A stretch of 64,000 nucleotides of DNA. Origin: Noviluteimonas lactosilytica. GTDB taxonomy: Bacteria; Pseudomonadota; Gammaproteobacteria; Xanthomonadales; Xanthomonadaceae. This document shows positions 16,860-25,215 of this stretch, one piece after another. Every line of letters starts with the position of its first letter. The stretch's first letter is position 1. The translations under genes and the position numbers were made by a program. The stretch is taken from the NCBI RefSeq assembly GCF_020866925.1, contig NZ_JAJGAK010000003.1, forward strand, positions 1 through 64,000, in the 5' to 3' direction. The notes beneath the pieces were generated by a model. It saw nothing but the letters and a program-made list of their open reading frames with translations, searched no databases and was not told where the DNA came from.

Positions 16860-18050
16860 ATGAGCGGGCACTTCGACACCCTGATCGTAGGCGGCGGCGC
16901 GGCCGGCCTGATGTGCGCGATCACCGCGGGCAGGCGCGGCAAGCGCGTGCTCGTCGTCGAACACGCCAATCGCGTCGGCAAGAAGATCCTGATGTCCGGC
17001 GGCGGCCGCTGCAATTTCACCAACACCGGCACGTCGCCCGCCAATTACCTCTCCGCCAACCCGCATTTCTGCAAGTCCGCGCTGGCGCGTTACACGCCGT
17101 GGCATTTCATCGAGATGGTCGAGCGCCACGGCATCGCCTATCACGAGAAGGAGTTGGGCCAGCAGTTCTGCGACGAGTCGTCCAAGCTGATCGTGAAGAT
17201 GTTGCTCGACGAATGCAGCGATGCCGGCGTGCGCGTGGAGACGAGCTGCAGCATCGAGCGATTGAGTCACGGCGAGAGCGACGAGTCCCGCTTCCGCCTG
17301 CACACCACGCACGGGAATTTTTCCGCGCCGACACTGGTAATCGCCAGCGGGGGGTTGTCGATCCCCAGCATGGGCGCGACCGGCTTCGGTTACGACGTCG
17401 CGCGGCAGTTCGGACACGCCGTGTTGCCGACGCGCGCCGGCCTCGTGCCGCTGACGCTCAGCGGCAAGCACCAGGAACGACTGGCCGACCTGAGCGGCGT
17501 CGCGTTTCCGGTCAGTGCGACGTGCAACGGCACGAGTTTCAGCAACTACCTGTTGATCACGCACCGCGGCATCAGCGGCCCGTCGATCCTGCAGATCTCG
17601 TCGTTCTGGCAACCCGGCGACGATCTGCGCCTGGACCTGTTGCCGGGTCGCGATGCGTTCGAAGCGCTGCAGCAATGGCAGTCCGAACGCCCGGCCGCGG
17701 AACTCAAGACCGTGCTCGGCGACGTGATGCCCAAGCGCTTCGCGCAACGCCTGTGCGAACACTGGTTGCCCAATCGCCCGATGAAGCAGTACAACGCGCC
17801 GCAACTGCGCGAGATCGCACAATTGCTCGAGAGTTGGGCGCTGGTCGCGAGCGGCACCGAGGGGTATCGCACCGCCGAGGTGACGCTCGGTGGCGTCGAC
17901 ACCGACGAACTGTCGTCGACCACGATGCAATCAAAGCGCGTGCCGGGTCTGTATTTCATCGGCGAAGTCGTCGACGTCACGGGCTGGCTCGGCGGTTACA
18001 ACTTCCAGTGGGCGTGGGCGTCGGGCCACGCGGCCGGAAACGCCGTTTAG
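16860..18050 (+). CDS. BaiN/YhiN-type FAD-dependent oxidoreductase
   Basis: The 396-residue protein has the N-terminal dinucleotide-binding motif VGGGAAGLMCA, followed by the family signature GKKILMSGGGRCNFTN. It ends with the typical flavoprotein motif PGLYFIGEVVDVTGWLGGYNFQWAW. HI0933/YhiN/BaiN-family flavoproteins are widespread; BaiN acts in bile-acid metabolism in gut bacteria, but the general role is unclear. ATG 16860 gives the family-typical start close to the Rossmann motif. Confidence 0.93.
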   Translation: MSGHFDTLIVGGGAAGLMCAITAGRRGKRVLVVEHANRVGKKILMSGGGRCNFTNTGTSPANYLSANPHFCKSALARYTPWHFIEMVERHGIAYHEKELGQQFCDESSKLIVKMLLDECSDAGVRVETSCSIERLSHGESDESRFRLHTTHGNFSAPTLVIASGGLSIPSMGATGFGYDVARQFGHAVLPTRAGLVPLTLSGKHQERLADLSGVAFPVSATCNGTSFSNYLLITHRGISGPSILQISSFWQPGDDLRLDLLPGRDAFEALQQWQSERPAAELKTVLGDVMPKRFAQRLCEHWLPNRPMKQYNAPQLREIAQLLESWALVASGTEGYRTAEVTLGGVDTDELSSTTMQSKRVPGLYFIGEVVDVTGWLGGYNFQWAWASGHAAGNAV

Positions 18051-18137
18051 GTGCGACGCGTCGTTGCGTGTGGAGTGCGACGGTCACATCCGGCCCTGGC
18101 GGTCGTCCTTGCAGGAAACCCGCACGGAACTGCACGC

Positions 18138-18353
18138 ATGACAATCGAACATTTGTTCCGCCTCTATTGCCGCGTCGCGATCGTCGCGTTCCCGCTGATC
18201 GCGGCGTCCCACCTGGTGCGCCATCGCCCCTTGGGTCATGCGCTGACCGAAGCCGCCCAGTGGTCGGCGATCTCAGCGTTGGTCTTCGTTGTCTTCCAGT
18301 ATCGACAGGCGCGCCGTGGCAAGGTGTGCGCGATGTGCGAACCCCCCAGGTGA
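18138..18353 (+). CDS. Small two-helix membrane protein
   Basis: The 71-residue protein starts at ATG 18138. It has a hydrophobic segment at about residues 8-26 and a second at about 39-54, then a basic tail ending VCAMCEPPR. It ends six bases before the deaminase start, so the two genes are very likely co-transcribed. Function unknown. Confidence 0.6.
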   Translation: MTIEHLFRLYCRVAIVAFPLIAASHLVRHRPLGHALTEAAQWSAISALVFVVFQYRQARRGKVCAMCEPPR

Positions 18354-18358
18354 CGCAG

Positions 18359-18823
18359 ATGCACGATCGCGAACATTTCCTCCGCAAGGCCGTGCAACTC
18401 GCACGCGGGAACATCGACGCCGGCGGGCGCCCGTTCGGCGCCGTCGTGGTCAAGGGAGGCAAGGTGATCGCAACGGGCGTCAACCAGATCCTCGCGACGC
18501 GCGATCCCACTTCGCACGCCGAGTTGAACGCGATCCGCAATGCCAGCCAGGCGATCGGCGCGCCGGATCTCTCCGGATGCGTCGTCTATGCCAGCGGGCA
18601 CCCGTGCCCGATGTGCCTCGCGGCGATGCGCATGGCGGGGATCACCGAGGTGTACTTCGCGTATTCGAACGAAGATGCCGCGCCGTTTGGCCTGTCGACC
18701 GCGGCCGTGTACGCCGAACTGGCGAAGCCACTGGCCGAGCAAGCGATGACCTTCCGCCATGTTCCGATCCATGCGGAATCGGGCGAAGCGTTGTATGCGG
18801 AATGGAAACGTCGCGCCGGTTAG
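18359..18823 (+). CDS. Nucleoside/guanine deaminase family protein
   Basis: The 154-residue protein is a cytidine-deaminase-fold enzyme with zinc motifs H53-A-E55 (SHAELNA) and P-C83-P-M-C86. The PFGAVVVKGG and C-terminal AEWKRR segments are like guanine deaminases and tRNA/nucleoside deaminases of the GuaD type. It should deaminate a purine base or nucleoside. It is preceded by a small membrane protein gene and overlaps the convergent gene 18820-19305 by four bases. Confidence 0.88.
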   Translation: MHDREHFLRKAVQLARGNIDAGGRPFGAVVVKGGKVIATGVNQILATRDPTSHAELNAIRNASQAIGAPDLSGCVVYASGHPCPMCLAAMRMAGITEVYFAYSNEDAAPFGLSTAAVYAELAKPLAEQAMTFRHVPIHAESGEALYAEWKRRAG

Positions 18824-19305
18824 GTGCTCCACGGCACGCTTGCGGGTACGCGAAGCGTTTCTCCAGATCCATTCCAGCCGGACCGGCCGATTGTGATGTC
18901 GGCCTGGCCATTCGCGGCGATGTTCGCTTCGATCAACACCGTCATGACCTGATGCGTGGGCACCTTCGCATGCGACGAGTTCGTGATGTCCATCGTGCCT
19001 CGATAGCGACACACCAGTGCGTTGCCTGCCTCGTCGCACGTGTCGAAGCCGAATGCCTTCATGCACGCGCGACTCCAACATCCTGTCGACGACACGCCTG
19101 CCTGGACCTTCTTGACGAGCGCGCCCTCGTCGACCATCCAATCTTTCGCGACGATGCGCCCCAGCGCACTTGCGCCGAGGCCGCGCGAATCCACGTCGAT
19201 CCTCGGTTGATCGCGAGCGTAGAGCGCGATGAAGGCGACGGCCAGCAGCGCACCGATCGCCAATAGCAAGAGCACGGCACCACGCGCAAGACGTCCCTTC
19301 GACAT
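18820..19305 (-). CDS. Membrane-anchored hypothetical protein
   Basis: The 161-residue protein has one N-terminal transmembrane helix (about residues 9-29) and a periplasmic part with four cysteines in two pairs (TGCWSRAC, DTCDEAGNALVC). This suggests disulfides. It has no recognised domain. The stop codon overlaps that of the deaminase gene (convergent). Confidence 0.68.
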   Translation of the reverse strand: MSKGRLARGAVLLLLAIGALLAVAFIALYARDQPRIDVDSRGLGASALGRIVAKDWMVDEGALVKKVQAGVSSTGCWSRACMKAFGFDTCDEAGNALVCRYRGTMDITNSSHAKVPTHQVMTVLIEANIAANGQADITIGRSGWNGSGETLRVPASVPWST

Positions 19306-19345
19306 GCGACCTCCCCGACCCGCTCCCCGTGCGCCCTAGCTTCTC

Positions 19346-19373
19346 AAAAAAAAACGCCCCCGGAGACGGGGGC
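19346..19373 (-). terminator. Rho-independent terminator
   Basis: A 7-bp GC stem (GCCCCCG/CGGGGGC) is followed, on the minus strand, by nine T residues. It lies downstream of the subtilase gene (19539-20741) and most likely ends that transcript. Confidence 0.9.
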
Positions 19374-19538
19374 AAAATTTGTTGGGCCTTTCCCTGATTT
19401 CGAGGCGCGCATTGCGCGCCTGCAACTCCTCCTCGAGTCGCCGCCACAGCGTCGCGAAGCGGCCGTGACGGCGACGGGAAAACGAGGCGCGCGCGACCCT
19501 CGATCCGATGAAGCGTCGCGCGCCGCCGATGCGTGGCA

Positions 19539-20741
19539 TCACTGGCTCGCGTTCGATGTCCTCGCGGCTTCGACCGCGCGTTTCGTGTGCAGCAATGGCT
19601 GACCCGTCGCATTGCGATCGGCGGTCTGCTCCAGCAACGCGCGCATTTGCGCGCCCGACAGGTTCGGATTGACGGCGAGCATCTTGGCTGCAGCGTTGAC
19701 GACGACGGGCGTGGCCATCGAGGTGCCTGACGGATAGGACAGCGCGCCGCCGGGCAATCGCGCGGGAACGCGGTCGCCGTTGGCATAGAGCGTGACTTCG
19801 GGTCCCGTGTTGGTCCAATCGGTTTTATTGCCCTTGCGATCGACGGCGCCGATCAACAGGAAGTTCGGCAACGCGAACCGCGTCGCGGGGTTGGCTTCTT
19901 CGACGCTGGTTCCCGCGTTGCCCGATGCGCCCACGAACAGGACCGCGGGTGCGGCGGCCATGCCTTCGCGCAATGCAGTACGGATCGCTTCGACGGTGTA
20001 GCGCGCCAACGCGCGACGTTCCTCGATCGGCGTGTCGGCGGCGCAGCGTTCGAGGTTCCCCAGGTAGGCGGCTTCGGCGCGGCCCCACGACATGTTCACG
20101 ACGCGCGCCTTGTGCTCCACCAGGAAGGCGAGCTGGTCGCGGATGGAAGCCGCTTCCCGGTCCGCGAGTTCGCGGCTCCAGCAAGGCACCGGCGGCGAGC
20201 CGTGCCACCACTCCATGCGCGCGATGACGATTTCGGTGCGATCGAGCCCCGCCAATGCGATGTCGGCGACGGCGGTGCCGTGCACGTAGCCGCTCCAGCG
20301 CCCGACGGCATCGTCGAACAATGCCTTCTCTTCGGGCGTCTGCTGCTTCAGGCGTTCCTGCAGCGCGCGAGCGCGCGGACTGTCGACGTTGCCGTCGATG
20401 TCGTCGAACGCCTGCAGGACGCGATTGAGGTCGTCCTGCCACGTCGAAACGGAAGCCGGCAGCTTCGCCATCGGCGTGTCCTGGCGCAGCTTGAATGCAT
20501 CGTATCCGCGCACGAGGTCCTGCGCGGACTCGGATCGGGCAACGCGCCCCTCGAACAACGTCGTGTCGACGCCGCTGTCCCAGATACCGATGCGGAGCTT
20601 TTCGCCATTCGACGATGCAGGCACCTGCACGTCGCGCGCGGCCCAGAAGTCGCCTTGCGCGGCGGGTTCGCCGGCATTGGACGCGCCGACCGCCACCACG
20701 GGCAAGGCGACGAGCGCAAGCATCCACTTGGGCATGAACAT
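19539..20741 (-). CDS. Subtilisin-like (S8) serine protease
   Basis: The 400-residue protein has a signal peptide (about residues 1-22) and the S8 triad: D55 in GIWDSGVD, H154 in GYVHGTAVADIA, and S341 in SYPSGTSMATP. The oxyanion Asn is probably N275 in GASGN. The gap between Asp and His (about 99 residues) is much longer than in classical subtilisins (about 30), and no propeptide is obvious, because the catalytic part begins about 30 residues after the signal peptide. It should be an exported peptidase. AAGGGG precedes ATG 20741. A terminator follows at 19346-19373. Confidence 0.92.
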   Translation of the reverse strand: MFMPKWMLALVALPVVAVGASNAGEPAAQGDFWAARDVQVPASSNGEKLRIGIWDSGVDTTLFEGRVARSESAQDLVRGYDAFKLRQDTPMAKLPASVSTWQDDLNRVLQAFDDIDGNVDSPRARALQERLKQQTPEEKALFDDAVGRWSGYVHGTAVADIALAGLDRTEIVIARMEWWHGSPPVPCWSRELADREAASIRDQLAFLVEHKARVVNMSWGRAEAAYLGNLERCAADTPIEERRALARYTVEAIRTALREGMAAAPAVLFVGASGNAGTSVEEANPATRFALPNFLLIGAVDRKGNKTDWTNTGPEVTLYANGDRVPARLPGGALSYPSGTSMATPVVVNAAAKMLAVNPNLSGAQMRALLEQTADRNATGQPLLHTKRAVEAARTSNASQ

Positions 20742-20854
20742 TGCCGATGTCCCCTTGAGACGTCCGTCGAAGGTGCGCGGCGCAACTCCCCGCCACGCCC
20801 TCCGATGGACAACGCAGACGCCTGCGCAAGCAGGACATCGCGCATCGGTCCGGC

Positions 20855-21130
20855 TTATGCCTGTCCGGCTTCCTCCGGCGGCGGCTGCAACTCCGCGGCC
20901 AATGCCTCGAACTCGCTGATCGTCGTTTCGAGGGCGTCATAGAACTCGCCCTGCCGCGTCATCAGGTCTTCGATCTTCTTCTGTTGCTTGAGCTTGGACA
21001 ACTCGCCGTCGAACAACAGCCACTGCGTCGTCAGCAGTTCCACGTTGTTCTTCGAGTAGTGCCGCATCTCCTTGAGTTGCAGCACCGTGTCGTTGACGTG
21101 TTCCAGCGGGGTCTTGGTATCCGCCGTCAT
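20855..21130 (-). CDS. Hypothetical helical protein
   Basis: A 91-residue soluble, mainly coiled-coil protein with heptad-like Leu/Glu patterns (about residues 11-75) and a Pro-rich C-terminus. It lies 19 bases downstream of the PhnB-like VOC gene on the same strand, so the two are probably co-transcribed. No family recognised. Confidence 0.7.
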   Translation of the reverse strand: MTADTKTPLEHVNDTVLQLKEMRHYSKNNVELLTTQWLLFDGELSKLKQQKKIEDLMTRQGEFYDALETTISEFEALAAELQPPPEEAGQA

Positions 21131-21149
21131 GGCATCCTCCTTGGCCGGT

Positions 21150-21629
21150 TCAACCCTTCGCGACCGCGCGATCCAGCGCGGCGATGTCGATCTTCTTCAT
21201 TTCCATCATTGCGCCGAACGCGCGCGTCGCCGTGTCGCCGCCTTCGTTCATGAGCTCGATCAGGCGCTTGGGCGTGATCTGCCACGAGAGACCGAAGCGA
21301 TCCTTGCACCACCCGCACATGCTCTCTGCGCCGCCGTTGGTGGTGATGGCATTCCAGTAGCGATCGGTTTCCGCCTGGTCCTCGGTCGCGACCTGGAAGC
21401 TCACCGCTTCGTCGAACTTGAACTCCGGCCCGCCGTTCAACAGCAGGAACGGCATGTCGAAGATCGTCATCTCCACGGTCAGCACGTCGCCCTTCTTGCC
21501 GGACGGATAATCGCCCGGGGAGCGCTGGATGGCGCCGATGCGACTGCCCGGAAACGTGTCGGCGTAGAAGCGCGCGGCTTCTTCGGCGTTCTTGTCGAAC
21601 CACAGGCAAGGCTGGATCTTGGCGACCAT
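21150..21629 (-). CDS. PhnB-like VOC-family protein
   Basis: The 159-residue protein matches the PhnB-like VOC/glyoxalase superfamily: KIQPCLWFDKNAEEAARFYADTF at the N-terminus, FMLLNGGP-like core, and CGWCKDRFGLSWQITP. These small proteins are often annotated as demethylubiquinone methyltransferase-like, although most are uncharacterised. The start at ATG 21629 gives the family-typical beginning. An upstream region at 21719-21731 contains a perfect palindrome. Confidence 0.87.
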   Translation of the reverse strand: MVAKIQPCLWFDKNAEEAARFYADTFPGSRIGAIQRSPGDYPSGKKGDVLTVEMTIFDMPFLLLNGGPEFKFDEAVSFQVATEDQAETDRYWNAITTNGGAESMCGWCKDRFGLSWQITPKRLIELMNEGGDTATRAFGAMMEMKKIDIAALDRAVAKG

Positions 21630-21743
21630 GTGTGCCTCCGTGAGTGGGCCAAACACGGACCTTAATGCGCCCCGCATGAGAGCAGGGTCAAGGGGTCATG
21701 CAGGCCATGTGAACGCGAGTCACGTGGTGACCCCACCGCGCGT

Positions 21744-22691
21744 TCAACCCAGCGTGGCGACCAACGCAGCGCGCTGCCGCGCGTCGAGCATCGGCCCGAC
21801 GCCGGCCTTCAGATTGTCGACCTGATGCTTCGGTTTGCTCGTCGCCGGGATCACTGCGGTCACCGCATCCGGCGAAAGCGCGAACTTGAGGAACAGTTGC
21901 GCCCACGAATCGGCGCCGACGTCCTTCGCCCACGCGGGCACGGGTTTGTCGCGCACGCGCTGGAACAGCCGCCCATCGTCGAACGCGCGATTGATCAGCA
22001 CCGCGATGCCGAGGTCCTTCGCAACGGGCAGGATCGTGCGCTCGAAGCCGCGCGACACCGGCGAGTAGTTGATCTGCACGAAGTCCGGCTTGTGCTTGCG
22101 CAATTGCGCCGCGAGTTCGTCCTGCGCGTCCTCGCGATAGTGGGTCAGGCCGATGTAACGCGCCCTGCCCTGCGCCTTGAGCTCGCGCGCGACGGCAATC
22201 TGCGTTTCGGTGTCCTGCAGGTTGTGCACCTGCAACAGATCGACCTTGTCCGTGCGCAAGCGACGCAGCGACGCCTCGAACTGCGCGAAGCCTTCGTCGC
22301 GTCCCTGCACGCCGGACAACTTGGTGGCGACGAAGAGGCGCTCGCGCAGCTTCTGCGCGGCGACGAGATCGCCGAGGACGTCTTCGGCGGAACCGTAGGT
22401 CGGTGCGGTGTCGACCACCTTCCCGCCCGCGGCGGCGAAGATCGACAACACTTCGCGCAACGCTACGCGTGCTTCCTCGTCGTCGCCGACTTCGAAACTG
22501 TCCGACGTACCCATGCCGATCACGGGGAGGCGTTCACCGGTCGAAGGGATCGGGCGAGTCATCAGCGTTCCCTCGAACTTCGGCGGTCGCGATGCAGTGG
22601 ATGCTTCGCGACCGCACGCGGCCAGCGGCGCGAGCGCGGCGCCCGCGAGGGCGAGGCTTGCGGTTGCGAGGAAGTCGCGACGATCGGCCAT
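21744..22691 (-). CDS. Tat-exported aldo/keto reductase
   Basis: The 315-residue protein has a twin-arginine leader (ADRRDFLATASLALAG) that ends in a lipobox-like LAAC, so it may be a Tat lipoprotein. The aldo/keto reductase barrel follows, with Asp/Tyr in DTAPTYGSAEDVLG, Lys in FVATK and His in LLQVHNL. It should reduce carbonyl compounds with NADPH, but NADPH is normally absent from the periplasm, so the site of activity is puzzling. It sits alone between the oxidase operon and the VOC gene. Confidence 0.9.
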   Translation of the reverse strand: MADRRDFLATASLALAGAALAPLAACGREASTASRPPKFEGTLMTRPIPSTGERLPVIGMGTSDSFEVGDDEEARVALREVLSIFAAAGGKVVDTAPTYGSAEDVLGDLVAAQKLRERLFVATKLSGVQGRDEGFAQFEASLRRLRTDKVDLLQVHNLQDTETQIAVARELKAQGRARYIGLTHYREDAQDELAAQLRKHKPDFVQINYSPVSRGFERTILPVAKDLGIAVLINRAFDDGRLFQRVRDKPVPAWAKDVGADSWAQLFLKFALSPDAVTAVIPATSKPKHQVDNLKAGVGPMLDARQRAALVATLG

Positions 22692-22743
22692 GGCGGCATT
22701 GGAACGGCTGCATGCCTTGCTGGCAAGCGCTGGCCTCCCTGGC

Positions 22744-23307
22744 TCAGGCGTTGATCGCCTCGCGGTCACGGAATGTCGTCGTCATCCATGCGATGGCGAC
22801 GACGATCGTCAACACGACCAGGCCGATGCCCGCATGCGCCTGGTCGCCCTGCAGGTACGTATTGCAGAGCCGCTCGGGCGCTTGCTGGTACATGGCGCCG
22901 ACGGCGCCGGTCATCCAGACCCAGTTAAGGACGAAGAACGCCTGCACGGCGGTGCGCGCGCGGCCCAATGACATCACGGCGCACCAACCGGCCAGCACGA
23001 CGCTCGCGACCTTCGCCATACCGATCGCCGGGACGAGCACGGCCGCATCGAGCGCGATGGGCAGCATCCAGAACGCGGAGACGAGCATCGCCACGGTGAG
23101 GCCGGTCAGTCCGTTGGCGTCGATCGTCGCGAACCACGCAGGTGCATGTCTTCGCATGCGTACGGCTGCCCACGCACCGATCGCGAAGAGCAGCGGAATC
23201 TCGACGAGCATGTGCGTGAACATCCGTTGCTCGAGCCACGGCTGCGCTAATGCGAGGCCAGCGAGGGCGAGGCCCGGAGCAAGCGCGGAGGTTGCGACGC
23301 GCTTCAT
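22744..23307 (-). CDS. Six-helix membrane protein of the oxidase operon
   Basis: The 187-residue protein has about six hydrophobic segments and few charged residues. Histidine residues near segment starts (THMLVEIP, AHAGIG) recall heme-oxidase assembly membrane proteins, but I cannot assign a family. Its ATG overlaps the SCO stop codon by four bases (ATGA), so it is translationally coupled and likely works with the cbb3-like oxidase. Confidence 0.7.
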   Translation of the reverse strand: MKRVATSALAPGLALAGLALAQPWLEQRMFTHMLVEIPLLFAIGAWAAVRMRRHAPAWFATIDANGLTGLTVAMLVSAFWMLPIALDAAVLVPAIGMAKVASVVLAGWCAVMSLGRARTAVQAFFVLNWVWMTGAVGAMYQQAPERLCNTYLQGDQAHAGIGLVVLTIVVAIAWMTTTFRDREAINA

Positions 23308-23936
23308 TGCGTCGATGCCAACGTCGTGAGCCGCAGCAGCACTTCGTCCGCCGCGTCGGGATCGAACGCATCGAAGATGCGGCCTTCGCGATCGACGAGG
23401 AACAGGGCGCCGTTGTGGATCAATTCGCCATCCTCGCCGGGGATGACGACGACGCCGAATGCATCGAGCAGTCGATCGAGATCGCGCTGCGTGGTCACGG
23501 TGGCGATCGCCCATTGCCCGGGCTGCGCCTTGACGTGATGCGCGTACTGCGCCAGCACGTCAGGTGTGTCGCGCGCCGGGTCGAAGCTGATCGTCAGCAG
23601 ACCGACGCGCGAATCGAGCGCCTTCGCCTCCAGGTTCGACTGGAGCCAGGCTTCGCTGGACGACGTGAGCAGGCACAACGTCGTGCATTGCGTGTAGACC
23701 AGCGCGACGACGGTCCATTCCTTCTCGCCGACGGCGCTTCGCAACGGGACGATGCGGTTGCGACTGTCGACCAGCGCGATGTCGGGCACCGCGACCGGCG
23801 CGCTCGCGAATTCGACTTGCCGCGCCTTGTCGCTGGTCAATGCGCGGAATCCCCGCGTCGTCGCATGCACGCAGCACATCGCCGCAACCAGCACGACCAC
23901 GATCGCGACCGCCGTTGGCCACCAGCGCCGATTCAT
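23304..23936 (-). CDS. SCO-family copper chaperone
   Basis: The 210-residue protein has an N-terminal membrane anchor (about residues 8-25) and a thioredoxin-like SCO domain. Copper ligands are visible: C84-x3-C88 in YTQCTTLC, and H174 in ELIHNG. SCO proteins deliver copper to oxidase CuA/CuB sites; the cbb3-type oxidase here has only a CuB site, so this gene may serve that centre. It is coupled by ATGA overlaps to both neighbours. Confidence 0.9.
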   Translation of the reverse strand: MNRRWWPTAVAIVVVLVAAMCCVHATTRGFRALTSDKARQVEFASAPVAVPDIALVDSRNRIVPLRSAVGEKEWTVVALVYTQCTTLCLLTSSSEAWLQSNLEAKALDSRVGLLTISFDPARDTPDVLAQYAHHVKAQPGQWAIATVTTQRDLDRLLDAFGVVVIPGEDGELIHNGALFLVDREGRIFDAFDPDAADEVLLRLTTLASTQ

Positions 23937-24409
23937 TGCGCCCTGCCCTTCACCGTCGCGCCGCGGATCCACGCGATGTCGGCTTCGGTCATCTCGCTTG
24001 CATCGTTGCCCCACGACCGACGGACGTGGCTCAGCACGAGCGCGAGTTCGCGATCGTCGAGATGATCGAATGCAGGCATCAGGCCGTCGTACGCGACGCC
24101 GTTGACTTCGATCGGGCCGCTCATGCCGTTCAGTGCGATCGACGCGAGGCGTGCGGGATCGCCGGTCACGCGCGGGGACCCTGCGAGCGGAGGAAACACG
24201 GGGAAGCGCCCTTCCCCGCGAGACCCGTGGCAGTTCGCGCAGGACGTTGCGTAAAGCTCGGCGGCCGTTGGCGCCTTCGTGCGCGCCGCCGCGACGGGCG
24301 CCTGCAGCACGGAACGATTCACCGCAGGATTCAACCGCATGCACAACACGGCCGCCCATGCGAGCAGCCCGATCGCAAGGCCCCACACGAGCAGCTTCGA
24401 CTCACGCAC
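23933..24409 (-). CDS. Membrane-anchored mono-heme cytochrome c
   Basis: The 158-residue protein has a hydrophobic N-terminal anchor (about residues 6-24) and a single class-I heme site C57-A-N-C60-H61. A methionine in GLMPAF is a likely axial ligand. It is the only cytochrome c of the operon besides the ccoO-like subunit and may replace the diheme CcoP subunit. It starts with GTG 24409, ten bases after the small ccoQ-like gene, and overlaps the SCO gene by four bases. Confidence 0.9.
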   Translation of the reverse strand: MRESKLLVWGLAIGLLAWAAVLCMRLNPAVNRSVLQAPVAAARTKAPTAAELYATSCANCHGSRGEGRFPVFPPLAGSPRVTGDPARLASIALNGMSGPIEVNGVAYDGLMPAFDHLDDRELALVLSHVRRSWGNDASEMTEADIAWIRGATVKGRAQ

Positions 24410-24418
24410 CGGATGCGA

Positions 24419-24559
24419 TCAACTGGTGGCGATGTAGTAGATCGCCCAACCCAGCAACGACGCCACGAGTGCGAGGAACACCTTGGGGATCGGCTTGTTG
24501 AGTTCCTGCGGATCGGGATTTTCCTGATCGCGCGCGACGGGGGATTCATTGCGACGCAT
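24419..24559 (-). CDS. 46-residue CcoQ-like single-helix protein
   Basis: An ATG at 24559 opens a 46-residue frame with a charged N-terminus and one hydrophobic helix (VFLALVASLLGWAIYYIATS, residues 27-46). It overlaps the ccoO-like gene by 14 bases, in the position where cbb3 operons usually carry the tiny ccoQ. Size, topology and position support a CcoQ-like oxidase subunit, although sequence identity is too low to be certain. Too short for routine gene finders. Confidence 0.6.
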   Translation of the reverse strand: MRRNESPVARDQENPDPQELNKPIPKVFLALVASLLGWAIYYIATS

Positions 24560-25214
24560 CGGCGTCTCCTTTCGTGTCGGCATCCGTGCGCATCGCGGAG
24601 GCCAGCGCCTTGGCCTGCGCGGCGTCGCCCGGCTCGGTCGCGTCGTACTTGCGACGCAGCGATTTCAGATAGGCGACCAGGTCCCTGGCATCCTGCGTCG
24701 GCACGATGCGCTTACCCGCGGGAACGGCGGTCGAAGGCAGCGGCACCGTGTACTGCCCCGGCGCCACTTCGACCGCGACGACTGCCTCGAACAGGAACGG
24801 ATACGCGGGCATCGTGCTCGCCGGCACGTAGGCGCGCGGCTGGTACAGGTGGCCGTAATGCCAGTCGTCCGACGGAATACGGTCGCCGATGTTGAACAAG
24901 TCGGGGCCCGTGCGCATCGTGCCGAGCATCGTCGGGCGATCGTAGAAGTAATCGGCGGCGAGCGACGGTCGCCCCCAACCACGCTGCGCATCGGCACGTC
25001 CCGCGCCCGTCGCGCTGGGTTGCTGCGTATGGCAGGCGATACATCCGCTGGAGATGTAGACCTCGCGACCGCGCAATTCCTGCTCGGTGTAGGCCTTCAA
25101 TCCGGCCGGCGGCGGCACGTCCTTCAGTTGCAGGAACGGTGCGGCCACCATCGCCGAGGTCGCGAGCGCGAGGGTCACCATCGCGCCGGCCACGAGTTTG
25201 ACTTCGTTTTCCAT
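24546..25214 (-). CDS. ccoO: cbb3-type oxidase subunit II (CcoO/FixO-like)
   Basis: The 222-residue protein has one N-terminal membrane helix (about residues 7-25) and a heme-c motif C58-I-A-C61-H62 within GREVYISSGCIACHTQQ, typical of FixO/CcoO. A methionine in STMPAYPFLF is a probable axial ligand. It should pass electrons to the CcoN-like subunit. It lies directly downstream of the ccoN-like gene (one base between stop and start). Confidence 0.92.
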   Translation of the reverse strand: MENEVKLVAGAMVTLALATSAMVAAPFLQLKDVPPPAGLKAYTEQELRGREVYISSGCIACHTQQPSATGAGRADAQRGWGRPSLAADYFYDRPTMLGTMRTGPDLFNIGDRIPSDDWHYGHLYQPRAYVPASTMPAYPFLFEAVVAVEVAPGQYTVPLPSTAVPAGKRIVPTQDARDLVAYLKSLRRKYDATEPGDAAQAKALASAMRTDADTKGDADASQ

Positions 25215-25215
25215 C

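Noticed and set aside
19336-19539. 67-codon frame starting in an ATGA overlap with the subtilase stop.
   Set aside because: Its last third runs through the intrinsic terminator, the composition is mainly Arg, and there is no ribosome-binding site of its own beyond the overlap.
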